Positions 25,127 through 35,082 of a stretch of DNA of 64,000 nt are shown piece by piece (positions within the stretch are counted from its first letter, which is position 1; every line of letters starts with the position of its first letter). This DNA is from Chlorogloea sp. CCALA 695 (GTDB lineage Bacteria > Cyanobacteriota > Cyanobacteriia > Cyanobacteriales > Chroococcidiopsidaceae): positions 17,717-81,716 of the forward strand of contig NZ_PVWN01000017.1 of the NCBI RefSeq assembly GCF_003003885.1, written 5' to 3'. The notes below the pieces were generated by a model that was given only the letters and a program-made list of their open reading frames with translations, was not told the origin of the DNA and did not search any database. Made by a program: the position numbers and the translations under genes.

Positions 25127-25798
25127 ATGATCGCAATGCAAGATAGACCGTTAGCGGCGGTATTCCGTCAAATAGGAACAGGATCGTTTCCCCCAGTAGT
25201 TGAAATGTTTGAACGGGGTAAAACAATATTTTTTCCCGGCGATCCAGCAGAACGGGTATACTTTCTGCTCAAGGGCGCAGTTAAACTATCTAGAGTTTAC
25301 GAAGCTGGGGAAGAAATAACCGTAGCACTGCTAAGAGAAAATAGCGTGTTTGGCGTGCTGTCGTTGCTGACAGGACAGCGCTCAGATAGATTTTATCATG
25401 CGGTAGCCTTTACAGCCGTAGAGCTACTTTCCGCACCCATTGAACAAGTAGAGCAATCGCTAAAAAGTAATCCTGAATTGTCAATGTTGATGCTTAAAGG
25501 CTTATCATCGCGGATTTTGCAAACTGAAATGATGATTGAAACTTTGGCTCATCGTGATATGGGTTCGAGGTTAGTTAGCTTTTTACTAATTTTGTGCCGA
25601 GATTTTGGCGTGCCAACATCGGAAGGAATTACAATTGATCTCAAGCTATCTCATCAAGCGATCGCTGAAGCAATAGGTTCTACCCGTGTGACTGTAACTC
25701 GACTACTCGGAGATTTGCGGGCTGACGAAATGATTTCGATTCACAAAAAAAAGATTACTCTCCATAATCCTGTAGCTTTGAGCCAGCAGTTTACCTAA
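25127..25798 (+). CDS. ntcA: Global nitrogen regulator NtcA
   Basis: A 223-residue CRP-family activator. The N-terminal effector domain has the known [20 protein letters not shown] and [15 protein letters not shown] segments for 2-oxoglutarate sensing, followed by the dimer helix. The C-terminal helix-turn-helix is [20 protein letters not shown], which I know as almost invariant in cyanobacteria. NtcA turns on nitrogen assimilation genes under nitrogen limitation. Start at ATG 25127 ([17 protein letters not shown]); a second Met is three codons later. Confidence 0.96.
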   Translation: MIAMQDRPLAAVFRQIGTGSFPPVVEMFERGKTIFFPGDPAERVYFLLKGAVKLSRVYEAGEEITVALLRENSVFGVLSLLTGQRSDRFYHAVAFTAVELLSAPIEQVEQSLKSNPELSMLMLKGLSSRILQTEMMIETLAHRDMGSRLVSFLLILCRDFGVPTSEGITIDLKLSHQAIAEAIGSTRVTVTRLLGDLRADEMISIHKKKITLHNPVALSQQFT

Positions 25799-25889
25799 CT
25801 AAGTCGCTCCTGTGTATAAAGTCTAGTAAATCGCCAAAAGCTAGGCGGTTGAAGTAGGCTGTATTTGTGTGGGAAGTGGACGGCGGAAG

Positions 25890-27449
25890 ATGACTACAGG
25901 AATAATCCTGATTGCAGCAATTTTAATTTTGGGAGGTGTAATCGCAACTGTAGGCGATCGCATAGGCACGCGGGTAGGAAAAGCTAGACTAAGTTTGTTT
26001 AAACTCCGTCCGCGCAAAACTGCTGTTTTAGTAACGATTGTCACCGGGAGTGCGATCGCGGCATCAACGTTAGGAATTTTATTTGCAGCCGACAAAAGTT
26101 TGCGAACAGGAGTATTTCAACTAGAGAAAATTCAAGCAGACCTCAAAACTAAGCGTCAACAGGTAGAATCTACAACCAAAGAGCTAGAAGCTACAAGGAT
26201 ACAAAAAAGCAATGTAGAAAAGGACTTACAACAAGCGAGAATTGAACAAAAAGCCGCAGAGCAAAGGCAATTACAAGCGCAAAGACGTTTGCAATCGACA
26301 AATAGATCGTTGCAGGCTGTAATTACTAAACAAGGCCAAACTCAAGCTCAATTAAGCCGCACTCAAGCTAAACAAAGCCAAACTCAAGCTCAATTAAGCC
26401 GCAACCAAACCCAACTAAGTCAAATTACAACGAGATTTCTTGATGCTAGAGCCTTACTACAAAGAGTCTCTCAGCAAGCGAAGACATTACGCACAGATAT
26501 TCAAAAACTCCAGATCGAACGCCAGCAAATTAGCAAACAGTTAGCAGAAGTTACAAGCCAAATTAACGATCGCGATAACTCGATTGCCAACCTTGACCGA
26601 GAAATTGCCAACCGCGATCGCATTCTTGCAGGTAGAGAAACGCGCTTAAAACAACTAGAGGGTCAACGGGAATATCTCGAACAAGAAGTAGCAAAACTTG
26701 AAGGGTATTATCAGGATTATCAAGTTCTGCGTCAGGGAAATGTAGCCTTAGAGAGCGGTAGAGTTTTGGCGGCGGGTGTAGTTCGCATTGGGCAACCAAA
26801 AGCGGCGCGTCAAGCTATCGAACAACTATTGCGCGAGGCTAATCGCGTAGCAATCGAGTTCACGCAGCCCGGTACAAATCCTGAAGAAAAACTAGCCGTA
26901 CAGATATCTAAAGCCCAAGTTGAAAAGGTAATTGCCCGAATTGATGATGGGAAAGATTATGTAGTACGAGTTATTTCGGCGGGAAACTACTTACTAGGGG
27001 AAAGAAATGTTCAAGCCGAGATTGATGTAGCTGTAAATACAGTGATTTTTTCTAAAGGTGACGTGTTAGCGGCGATTCCTACTAATCCCTCCCCAGGTCA
27101 AGAAATCCGCCAGAAGGTAGCACTATTGCTAAGTGCGGCAAAGTTTCGCGCCCGTAGTGCAGGAGTATTAGGCGATGCGATTGAAATTGGCGATGGTCGC
27201 TTAGAGACTTTAGTTAGCTTTATTGAACAAGTAAGACAGTACAATCAGCCTGTGGAAATTAAAGTAATCGCTACCGAAGATATATATACGGCTGGCCCTT
27301 CACAAGTGCAGTTAGTAGCCGTTAAAGGTGGACAAGTGGTTTTTGGAACGAGAAGGCTAATTGGTAATCAATTAAGAGATGCTCTTAAGCCAACAGAATC
27401 AGCTACTCCTACGGGGAAAGTAGATCGTAAACTAAGAGACAAATCATGA
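25890..27449 (+). CDS. DUF3084 membrane protein with long coiled coil
   Basis: About 519 residues. Two N-terminal transmembrane helices (MTTGIILIAAILILGGVIA and VLVTIVTGSAIAASTLGILF) surround a short basic loop. Residues about 75-285 form a long Q- and K-rich coiled coil with repeated QTQAQLSRTQAK units. The C-terminal 200 residues are the globular DUF3084 part. Function is unknown; a membrane-bound scaffold is likely. An in-frame GTG at 25869 exists, but the ATG at 25890 gives a normal hydrophobic start. The stop overlaps the start of the next gene by four bases (ATGA). Confidence 0.83.
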   Translation: MTTGIILIAAILILGGVIATVGDRIGTRVGKARLSLFKLRPRKTAVLVTIVTGSAIAASTLGILFAADKSLRTGVFQLEKIQADLKTKRQQVESTTKELEATRIQKSNVEKDLQQARIEQKAAEQRQLQAQRRLQSTNRSLQAVITKQGQTQAQLSRTQAKQSQTQAQLSRNQTQLSQITTRFLDARALLQRVSQQAKTLRTDIQKLQIERQQISKQLAEVTSQINDRDNSIANLDREIANRDRILAGRETRLKQLEGQREYLEQEVAKLEGYYQDYQVLRQGNVALESGRVLAAGVVRIGQPKAARQAIEQLLREANRVAIEFTQPGTNPEEKLAVQISKAQVEKVIARIDDGKDYVVRVISAGNYLLGERNVQAEIDVAVNTVIFSKGDVLAAIPTNPSPGQEIRQKVALLLSAAKFRARSAGVLGDAIEIGDGRLETLVSFIEQVRQYNQPVEIKVIATEDIYTAGPSQVQLVAVKGGQVVFGTRRLIGNQLRDALKPTESATPTGKVDRKLRDKS

Positions 27450-27856
27450 TTTTAGGCTTCGATCCCGGTCGAGATAAGTGCGGATTGGCAGTGATGGGAT
27501 CGGACTTACAGTTACACGATCATCAAGTTGTCGTGGCGACTGAGGCGATCGCATCTATCCTATCTCTACTACAAAAGTTCCCCATAGCTACATTGGTAAT
27601 GGGCGATCGCACTACGTCTAAACAATGGCAAAAACAACTTAAAGAAGTATTACCTGCAAGTATCCCAATTTTCACGGTAGACGAACACAATAGCACCCTA
27701 GAAGCGCGCGATTTATACTGGCAAATGTACCCACCCAAAGGTTTAACAAAGCTTCTTCCCCAAGGCTTAAGAGAACCGCCAAGACCGATAGATGACTTAG
27801 TTGCCATCTTGTTGATTAAAAGACACTTAAAAGCTACAAATCGGCGCGAATCGTAA
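27446..27856 (+). CDS. YqgF/RuvX-like RNase H-fold nuclease
   Basis: A 136-residue RNase H-fold protein with the first acidic motif GFDPGRDKCGLAV, the strand TLVMGDRTT, a Glu in VDEHNSTLEARD, and a final Asp in PPRPIDDLVAILLI. This gives the D-E-D active site of the YqgF/RuvX group, known for pre-16S rRNA processing in E. coli; the protein here is a separate cyanobacterial branch. It is translationally coupled to the DUF3084 gene (ATGA) and overlaps the end of the convergent DUF3146 gene by 23 bases. Confidence 0.85.
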   Translation: MILGFDPGRDKCGLAVMGSDLQLHDHQVVVATEAIASILSLLQKFPIATLVMGDRTTSKQWQKQLKEVLPASIPIFTVDEHNSTLEARDLYWQMYPPKGLTKLLPQGLREPPRPIDDLVAILLIKRHLKATNRRES

Positions 27857-28097
27857 AGTCATAATCGCCCCCAGCTTCTAGCTGATAGTCTCGTTGTTCT
27901 AAAAAACGCCCCAAGGGTTCTTTAATTAAAGCCCGACCAGAAGAAGGTTTTACAGACAATTCCCCTCGGCGAAAACACCATTGAAACTGCCACTCAAATT
28001 CTCCCGCTTTAACATCTCCTTCAAGCAAGCCTTTTTGCCAAGATTGGCGTGTAATCCTGACATAGGCGGTTGTTTCTGGCAAATATTTCCCACTCAC
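27834..28097 (-). CDS. DUF3146 family protein
   Basis: An 87-residue soluble protein recognised as the cyanobacterial DUF3146 family: YVRITRQSWQKGLLEGDV and FEWQFQWCFRRGELSV, ending DYDFTIRADL. Function is unknown. It begins with GTG at 28097; I found no in-frame ATG upstream. The 3' ends of this gene and of the YqgF-like gene overlap by 23 bases, tail to tail, so neither can have an independent terminator there. Confidence 0.78.
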   Translation of the reverse strand: MSGKYLPETTAYVRITRQSWQKGLLEGDVKAGEFEWQFQWCFRRGELSVKPSSGRALIKEPLGRFLEQRDYQLEAGGDYDFTIRADL

Positions 28098-28289
28098 GAT
28101 AAATAATGATGGCGCTGAGGCTAACTAATTTCTTCATTATTACTAGAAGTTGCTGTTTGAGACAAAAGCACAAAGGTAGAATGCGATCGCACCTATAGAC
28201 CTATCTTAAGAGCGACTTATTAACTATTTTGCTCTAATAAATCGCTAGGATCGAAAAACAAACCAAAACCTATTTTTAGGAGCTACCCC

Positions 28290-29747
28290 TTGCCTGAATC
28301 TAACCTTCCTACGCCGGATTCTGCCATTAATACAGATTTAGATGATGTAATTTGGAGTTTTGGCGATATTCAGGCACAGTTAAATTACAAACAAGCTCAA
28401 ACAGCTTTACAAGAATTGATTGATAAGCTTGATTTGACACCCCAAGAGCGTCGCCCCTTAGAAGCAGAAATTGCACAATTAGAGACGATGCTAGACAATT
28501 TAGAGCGTCAAGTAGTGCAAATTGCCGCCTTTGGCATGGTAGGAAGGGGTAAGTCTTCTTTGCTGAATGCTTTATTGGGGCAAAAAGTATTTGAAACCGG
28601 GGCTTTGCATGGTGTGACTCGTACCGCAGAAAAAGCCGCTTGGAAAATTGACGAGCAACTAATTGGTGATAGTGAATCTCGTACAGTTATGGTTACTTTA
28701 CCAGGGGCTAGTAATTCTCAAGTTGAACTCATCGATACTCCAGGTTTGGATGAAGTAGATGGCGAAACTCGTGCTTTGCTGGCTAAAGATATTGCTCAAA
28801 AAACCGATTTAATTTTGTTTGTCATTGCTGGAGATATGACGAAGGTAGAGCATGAAGCCTTATCGCAATTGCGAAATGCTGGTAAGCCGATTTTGCTGGT
28901 ATTCAACAAAATCGATCAGTATCCTCAAGCCGATCGCCTAGCAATTTATCACAAAATCCGCGATGAACGAGTAAAAGAATTACTTTCACCCGATGAAATT
29001 GTTATGGCGGCGAGTTCACCCTTAGTTGCTAAAGCCATTGTGCGTCCTGATGGTAGCCGTTTTGTCCAACGCAGCTTGGGAATACCGCAAATTGAGGAGA
29101 TGAAGCTAAAAATTTTAGAAATACTGCATAAAGAAGGTAAAGCTTTAGTTGCTCTCAATACGATGCTTTACGCTGACGATGTAAACGATCGCCTAGTAGT
29201 GCGAAAACTAGAAATCCGAGAACTTAGCGCTAATAAGTTAATTTGGCGAGGAGTTATGACTAAATCATTAGCGGTTTCTCTTAACCCCGTTACCGTCGTC
29301 GATCTCTTTAGTGGCGCAGTTATTGACGTAACTTTAATATTGACTTTATCTAAGTTGTATGGAATTGAGATGACAAAAACCGGGGCGATCGCGTTGCTAC
29401 AAAAAATCGCCCTCAGTATGGGCGGAATTAGTGCCAGCGAACTATTAACAAATTTGGGTTTAAGTTCTCTAAAAAGCTTGCTGGGGTTGTCTACAACTGC
29501 TACTGGAGGCATTACTTTAGGCGCTTATATGTCTGTAGCAGTAACGCAAGCAGCGGTAGCTGGGGTTTCTACTTATGGCATTGGACAAGTAGCTAAAGTT
29601 TATTTAGCCAAGGGCGCATCTTGGGGGACAGAAAGCCCGAAAGCTGTAGTTAGCCGGATTTTAGAATCTTTAGATGAAGCTTCTATTATGAATCGCATCA
29701 AAGGCGAAATAGCAGCTAAGTTGGGAATTGCTGAAATAAAAGGGTAA
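28290..29747 (+). CDS. Membrane-associated GTPase, DUF697-like C-terminus
   Basis: A 485-residue protein. G-domain motifs are G1 GMVGRGKSS (about 85-93), G3 ELIDTPGLDE and G4 LVFNKIDQYP; a helical N-terminal extension of 80 residues precedes them. After about residue 330 come several hydrophobic helices rich in Gly and Ala (VVDLFSGAVIDVTLILTLSK, GGITLGAYMSVAVTQAAVAG), the DUF697-like pattern that binds membranes. It resembles Era/YcjX-type or dynamin-like GTPases. It starts at TTG 28290 with the ribosome-binding site AGGAG 8 bases upstream. Confidence 0.83.
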   Translation: MPESNLPTPDSAINTDLDDVIWSFGDIQAQLNYKQAQTALQELIDKLDLTPQERRPLEAEIAQLETMLDNLERQVVQIAAFGMVGRGKSSLLNALLGQKVFETGALHGVTRTAEKAAWKIDEQLIGDSESRTVMVTLPGASNSQVELIDTPGLDEVDGETRALLAKDIAQKTDLILFVIAGDMTKVEHEALSQLRNAGKPILLVFNKIDQYPQADRLAIYHKIRDERVKELLSPDEIVMAASSPLVAKAIVRPDGSRFVQRSLGIPQIEEMKLKILEILHKEGKALVALNTMLYADDVNDRLVVRKLEIRELSANKLIWRGVMTKSLAVSLNPVTVVDLFSGAVIDVTLILTLSKLYGIEMTKTGAIALLQKIALSMGGISASELLTNLGLSSLKSLLGLSTTATGGITLGAYMSVAVTQAAVAGVSTYGIGQVAKVYLAKGASWGTESPKAVVSRILESLDEASIMNRIKGEIAAKLGIAEIKG

Positions 29748-29817
29748 AAGTTGCCACAGTTGGAGATCCCCCCTAACCCACGTCAACAAAGCGGTCAGGT
29801 TAAGCTACACCGCTTTT

Positions 29818-29842
29818 TGACTCCCCTTAAAAAAGGGGGGAA
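29818..29842. terminator. C-rich/G-rich hairpin after the GTPase gene
   Basis: The sequence CTCCCCTTAAAAAAGGGGGG gives a CCCCTT/AAGGGG stem between the convergent GTPase and five-repeat membrane protein genes. GGGGG and CCCCCC blocks recur around it (29768, 29873), as in the short repeats often seen between cyanobacterial genes. Confidence 0.4.
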
Positions 29843-29893
29843 ATATGGATATTTTTTAAAAAAAGGGGGATTTCATTGTTTGCAACTAATATT

Positions 29894-31636
29894 TTAGGTT
29901 CGTGGTGGTTGGTTGCGTTGTTGCTTGAAGGAGTCTAATAACTCCTTAGTTTGCTCTTTGGCAATATCGCGCCCACCTAAACCAAAAGCCAGCGCCAGTG
30001 CCACTGCTAAAGCACCAAGTAGCAAACCAAAGGCAAGATTAACAATATCGCTGGCAATCCCGATTTGATTTAGTGCTAAAGCTGATACAAAAGCAATAAT
30101 GGCAATTCGGGCAACTTGAGCTAGTATTTGAGCTTGGCGATCGCCAGAGCTTGTAATAATGTTGAACACCAAATTCGCCAAAAATAAACCAACGCCAAAT
30201 ACTACCAATCCTGAAAGTATTTTCCCTAGGATCAACACTAATCCGCCTACTAAAGCTGTTAATGCGGGAATATTTAAAATATTCACGGCTGCAAGCGTCG
30301 CAAATAGCATAATACCTACTAAGGTAATAATGCCTACAAGCTCTGATGGTGTTCTAGTTGCCAACTGCTGGGCTGCGTTAGTAGAATCTGGCTGAAGAAC
30401 GGTTTGAGATCCTGTTGTTGGTGGTGGGATTACAATTGGAGGTGATACAGTCCTTTGCCTAGTAGGTGATGGCAAGCCTAGCGCTGAGAAAATGCTATTG
30501 AATCCTAGGCTAGTAAGGATGCTTGTAACTAAGTCTGATAAGAAATGCCCGATAAAGTAAGCAACAATCAAAATCAATGCGGCGGTAAAAATTCCTGGTA
30601 AAGCATTGAGGATTTGTTGCAACATTGCAATCGCGGGAACAGAAATCGCATCAATTTGTAAAGCATTGAGCGCTGCGATCGCTACTGGAATCAAAATTAA
30701 CACATAAATAATTGTGCCAATAATTCCTGACAGGGTTTGTCCTCCTGCCGTCCGCCGCAAGCCAAATCTTTCTCCAGCACCATCGATTCCAGTAGTAGCA
30801 AGTAAGTTTGTAACAATCCGGCGTACTACTTGCGCCAATAACCAACCTACACCCGCAATTAGCACCGCAGCTAAAATATTGGGCAAAATTGATAAAATTT
30901 CACCAACTAGGTTTTGCACAGGCTGTAATGCTTGCTGCAAACCTAAAGTATCCAAAATTGGAATCAGAAATAGTAAAAAGATGAACCAGTATAGGGCATT
31001 GCCAATCGTATCGCTAAGAGATAACTGATTTGGCTGCGGAGTTGTCCCCGCAGGTTGTTGATTTACGCGCTCATCTAATCTTGCTGCCTGCAATCCCCGT
31101 GTAGTTATCAGCTTAACTACTGTTGCTACTAACCAAGCAACACCTAGAAATATTAACGCCCCTAATAATTTTGGTAAAAATCCGGTTACTTGATTAAGGA
31201 AATTACCAAGAGGTCTTGAGACTACTTCTAGCTGTAGTGTTTGTAAAACTGCTACTACTGTAAATAGGATAACAATCCAAAAAACAATACTGCCAATTAA
31301 TTCTTCGACTTTGGGCAAATCACCGCGATCGCTACGACCCATTACACTAGCGGCAATGCGATTATCAATGCTAGTACGATTAAGAAGTCCCTTAATTATT
31401 GCTTTCGCAACAAAGGCAACAATTAAGCCAATTAGCAAAATTGCTACGGCTGCAAGCAAGTTAGGAATAAAAGCTATTAGCTGTTGAAGAATATTTTGGG
31501 CGTAATTAACACTATTTTCTACTGCTTCCCTTGGTTGCGTTACATCTATTCCTGGCGTTTGCGCTAACAATTGCTGAGTCTTTATTGATACATTTATACC
31601 CATAATAGGTATGATTTCCGCCAAATTTATATTCAT
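29894..31636 (-). CDS. Membrane protein with five conserved TM-helix repeats (MscS-like annotation)
   Basis: A 580-residue protein. The pattern IxxLPNLLAAVxILxxGxxxA, a PF05552-type 'conserved TM helix', occurs about five times (near residues 50, 150, 240, 340 and 460), separated by soluble linkers and one Pro/Thr-rich stretch (TRQRTVSPPIVIPPPTTG). Proteins of this group are commonly named mechanosensitive channels, yet I do not see the MscS beta-domain after the last helix, so channel activity is unproven. The C-terminal LALAFGLGGRDIAKEQTKEL is typical of the family. Confidence 0.78.
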   Translation of the reverse strand: MNINLAEIIPIMGINVSIKTQQLLAQTPGIDVTQPREAVENSVNYAQNILQQLIAFIPNLLAAVAILLIGLIVAFVAKAIIKGLLNRTSIDNRIAASVMGRSDRGDLPKVEELIGSIVFWIVILFTVVAVLQTLQLEVVSRPLGNFLNQVTGFLPKLLGALIFLGVAWLVATVVKLITTRGLQAARLDERVNQQPAGTTPQPNQLSLSDTIGNALYWFIFLLFLIPILDTLGLQQALQPVQNLVGEILSILPNILAAVLIAGVGWLLAQVVRRIVTNLLATTGIDGAGERFGLRRTAGGQTLSGIIGTIIYVLILIPVAIAALNALQIDAISVPAIAMLQQILNALPGIFTAALILIVAYFIGHFLSDLVTSILTSLGFNSIFSALGLPSPTRQRTVSPPIVIPPPTTGSQTVLQPDSTNAAQQLATRTPSELVGIITLVGIMLFATLAAVNILNIPALTALVGGLVLILGKILSGLVVFGVGLFLANLVFNIITSSGDRQAQILAQVARIAIIAFVSALALNQIGIASDIVNLAFGLLLGALAVALALAFGLGGRDIAKEQTKELLDSFKQQRNQPPRT

Positions 31637-31896
31637 GAGTTTTTTAAGTTAAGATTGCACACCACTAGAAAAAATACTTTCATTGTTTTTACAAATAACT
31701 CCTGACGTTGACCAGTAATACAGCACAATATCTCTCTATACAGAGTTATAATGGAAAAGATGATTACACATCTATCTTTGTAGATAATTACAGTCAAAAA
31801 CTAAGTCATTTAATAATTTTTGGTAATTGGGAATACTTAGTAGAAAACCTTTCTAACATTTATTACTAAAAATCTAAGTAATTTTATTAAGCGGCT

Positions 31897-32340
31897 ATGT
31901 CATCTCAGCAATTTGTTCAATCAATAGAAATTAATGCAAGTCCCCAGGTAGTTGAGGATTGTATAAGAAGTCGAATACTAATGCACAAATGGTTAAATCC
32001 AGTATTAAAATGCGAACCTGTGGGCGAATGGAGTACCGAAGTAGGCAGTCGCAGCAAGTTTATAATTAAGATTCCCATAATTAAACCAACTCTCGAAGCG
32101 GTAGTTAAAGAACAAAAACCTGGCTTAATTGTGTGGGAATTTACAGGGTTTTTTCAAGGGAGCGATTTTTGGGAATACAAACCAACAGCACAAGGGACGC
32201 TGTTAGTCAATACTTTTAAGTTTGAAATTCCTAACCCTATGATTCGCTGGGGTTTTAATGTATTTGCGGCTTCTTTAACAAAAATGGATATGCAAAGTCA
32301 ATTGCAACGGCTTAAACGTGTCGCCGAAACCAGAGTTTAG
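31897..32340 (+). CDS. SRPBCC-fold protein
   Basis: A 147-residue polyketide-cyclase/START-like protein: VQSIEINASPQVVEDCIRS at the start, GSRSKFIIKIPIIKPTLEAV in the middle, a LIVWEFTGFFQGSDFWEYKP strand pair, and a long C-terminal helix (MDMQSQLQRLKRVAE). Such proteins bind small hydrophobic ligands. The ligand is unknown. The stop overlaps the 3' end of pnkp by four bases, tail to tail. Confidence 0.78.
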   Translation: MSSQQFVQSIEINASPQVVEDCIRSRILMHKWLNPVLKCEPVGEWSTEVGSRSKFIIKIPIIKPTLEAVVKEQKPGLIVWEFTGFFQGSDFWEYKPTAQGTLLVNTFKFEIPNPMIRWGFNVFAASLTKMDMQSQLQRLKRVAETRV

Positions 32341-34883
32341 AGACGCGGATCTACAGGTTCGCTTTCTAATGCCAACACTCCAAAAACGCATTCATGGACG
32401 CGGCGCAAAGGTTCTTTTCTTGTAAAACGTTCTAGGGATTCCATCCCTAGCGCAAACTCTCGCAGTGCTAAAGAGCGCTTTCTAGATAAACCACGCGATC
32501 GCAATCTTTCCAAATTCTCTGGTAATGTGTATTCCGCACCGTAGATAATCCGCAAGTATTCCTTACCTCTACATTTAACGGCAGGTTGTGCCAAACCGCG
32601 ATCGCCTTTAAAAACAAAATCCAACGGTTTAACAACAATTCCCTCTCCACCAATGCTAGTAAGTTCTTCCCACCAAGCAACCCCAGTAGCAGTGTCATTA
32701 ACATCTACTAGTTTATAAGCCGTTGCTAGTAATAATTCTGGTTCGGCTTTACATAGTTGCGCCAGAGTTTCCATGTGCCAAACATGAGTTTTATTGTTAT
32801 GAACTTCTCCTTCTGTTGCCAAAATGTGAAATGGTGCAAGTTTCAAGTCAGCTAACGATTCAACTTGCCAACAATAACGCCGATAAGCCTCGACATACTG
32901 CGCCGCCATCTCTGCACGGTTTTGATAATGAGTTAAAAATGTCTCCACTCCATTTATGCGTTTAGCTGCCATTTCTAGGGCTGAAACCGCCTGATTAAGC
33001 GAAGAGTTGGCTGCTGCTCCTACCGCCGCGTATTGACGCTGCAACAGTTCTTGAGCCTTGGCTGACCAAGGCATCAATTCGCAGTCCAAAGCTACCCAAC
33101 TTGTATTGAATTGTTCCCAAAAACCAGATACTTCTAAAGCATTTTGCACCTTTGCTAGCATTTGGCTTTCAAGTTCAGCATCGCTAAAAAAGCGCCTTCC
33201 GGTGCGGGTGTAGCAAATTCCTATACCTTCATCGATTACCCCAAAACGGTCTCTTGCGGCTTCCTCATCGCGGCAAATAATTACTACCGCACGAGAACCC
33301 ATATGTTTTTCTTCGCAAATAACTTGAGAAACACCTTGGTTTTGGTAATAGGTAAATGCTTGAGATGGATGTTCAAGTAACCCTTGCTGCTTGGAGGTTT
33401 CACAGGGTGACATTGTAGGGGGAAGATAGATTAGCCATTTGGGATTAGCCGCAAAACGACTCATAACTTCAATTGCTGCGATCGCATTTTCTGCCCTAAT
33501 ACTAATTCTGCCATGAGTGCGAGTCTCAATAACTCGCTTACCCAACACATCGTCTATATCTAAAACATCGTCTAACTGCTGTTGAGTAGTTAGCGATATT
33601 TCTTCTGTAGGTAAAAATGGCTTAGTTGATTCGCAATAAACCTGTTGTGCTGCAACCGATACTAACTCTTTTTCTGGGTAACGTAAGGCAGTTAATTTGC
33701 CCCCATAGACACAACCTGTATCAATATCAATCGTACCGTTAAGCCATTGCGCCTCTATTACTGGAGTATGCCCATAAACAACGATCGCTTTTCCTCTATA
33801 TTCTGCTGCCCAATCGTAGCGTACAGGTAGCCCAAAATCATCTGTTTCCCCGGTAGTTTCGCCATACAATGCAAAATCTCGTACTCTACCCGAACCCCGT
33901 CCTTGCAAGGCTTCTTTCATCCCTGCATGAGCTACAACTAAATTACCATCATCTAAAACGTAGTGACTAATTAAAGAATCAAGAAATTTAACTGTTTCTT
34001 GAGAAAAGAGTTCGCGCTTATCATCGGGTAAAGCATCGATTTCGGCAAGAGTTTTATCTAAACCGTGCGTAATTTTGACATTTTTGCCTTGCAATTTCCT
34101 CATCAATTTCATGTCATGATTGCCGGGAACGCATAAAGCCGTACCTGCTACAACCATATTTTGCACTAGCGCCAAAGTATCCAAAATCCGGTTTCCTCTA
34201 TCTACCAAATCGCCCAAAAATAGCGCTTTTCTACCTTGAGGATGAAAATAATTTTGTTCGGGGGATATTTCGTAGCCTAGCTTTTGTAATAGTGCTTCTA
34301 ATTCGTCACAACAGCCGTGAATATCCCCAATAATATCAAAGGGGCCATGTTCGGTTTTGCGGTTATTCCACAATGGTTGACGATAAATGCTAACTTCTTC
34401 AATATCTTCAACAGAGTTGAGAATATAGGAATAGCGGAAACCTTCACGTTTGAGGTGTTTCAAGCTTTGGCGCATCGATTCTCGTTGTCTTCGCACCACA
34501 TGAACGCCAAAATTACGGTTCGGGCGCTGCTGGTTGCGATCGTGACATAATTGTTCTGGTAAATTGAGTGCGATCGCAACTGGCAAACAATGATACTCTT
34601 TCGCTAGTTCTAGTAAGTGTTTTCGGTCTTCTTTTTGCACATTAGTTGCATCAATTACCGTCAACTTTCCAGCCGCTAATCTTTTAGCAGCGATGTAGTG
34701 GACAACAGCAAAAGCATCTTTACTAACAGCTTGATTGTTTTCATCATCGCAAATCAATCCTCGGCAAAAGTCCGACGATATAACTTCTGTTGATTTGAAA
34801 TGCTTTTTAGCAAAGCTAGACTTTCCAGCACCAGAAGCACCCATGAGGACAACTAAAGATAGTTCGGGTATAGTAATTTTCAT
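32337..34883 (-). CDS. pnkp: Polynucleotide kinase-phosphatase-ligase of the Pnkp/Hen1 RNA repair system
   Basis: An 848-residue three-domain enzyme. Residues 1-170 are a 5'-kinase with P-loop GASGAGKSS (15-23). About 180-400 is a binuclear metallophosphatase: GDIHG (186-190), GDLVDRG (224-230), GNHD (254-257), H319 and H372 (GHTPV). From about 450 on comes a ligase/adenylyltransferase domain with lysine K526 in EEKHMGSR. Bacterial Pnkp heals 2',3'-cyclic phosphate and 5'-OH ends left by ribotoxins and, with Hen1, seals them. All key motifs look intact. hen1 lies 199 bases upstream on the same strand, as in other bacteria with this system. Confidence 0.95.
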   Translation of the reverse strand: MKITIPELSLVVLMGASGAGKSSFAKKHFKSTEVISSDFCRGLICDDENNQAVSKDAFAVVHYIAAKRLAAGKLTVIDATNVQKEDRKHLLELAKEYHCLPVAIALNLPEQLCHDRNQQRPNRNFGVHVVRRQRESMRQSLKHLKREGFRYSYILNSVEDIEEVSIYRQPLWNNRKTEHGPFDIIGDIHGCCDELEALLQKLGYEISPEQNYFHPQGRKALFLGDLVDRGNRILDTLALVQNMVVAGTALCVPGNHDMKLMRKLQGKNVKITHGLDKTLAEIDALPDDKRELFSQETVKFLDSLISHYVLDDGNLVVAHAGMKEALQGRGSGRVRDFALYGETTGETDDFGLPVRYDWAAEYRGKAIVVYGHTPVIEAQWLNGTIDIDTGCVYGGKLTALRYPEKELVSVAAQQVYCESTKPFLPTEEISLTTQQQLDDVLDIDDVLGKRVIETRTHGRISIRAENAIAAIEVMSRFAANPKWLIYLPPTMSPCETSKQQGLLEHPSQAFTYYQNQGVSQVICEEKHMGSRAVVIICRDEEAARDRFGVIDEGIGICYTRTGRRFFSDAELESQMLAKVQNALEVSGFWEQFNTSWVALDCELMPWSAKAQELLQRQYAAVGAAANSSLNQAVSALEMAAKRINGVETFLTHYQNRAEMAAQYVEAYRRYCWQVESLADLKLAPFHILATEGEVHNNKTHVWHMETLAQLCKAEPELLLATAYKLVDVNDTATGVAWWEELTSIGGEGIVVKPLDFVFKGDRGLAQPAVKCRGKEYLRIIYGAEYTLPENLERLRSRGLSRKRSLALREFALGMESLERFTRKEPLRRVHECVFGVLALESEPVDPRL

Positions 34884-35082
34884 GTATTGTTATTTAAAAT
34901 TTGTAATTATTATTCTTTAAATAAACTGCAATCTTATTCCAATGAGTAATTATTTAACTTATCCTTACAACTAGGTATTTCTGGTAAGTTTCTACTAGGA
35001 CTAGCTTCTCTTAATTCATTACATAAACACTCGTATTCTTGCTGATTAAATATTATGTCGATGTTTAGTAATACTGCTTTTT

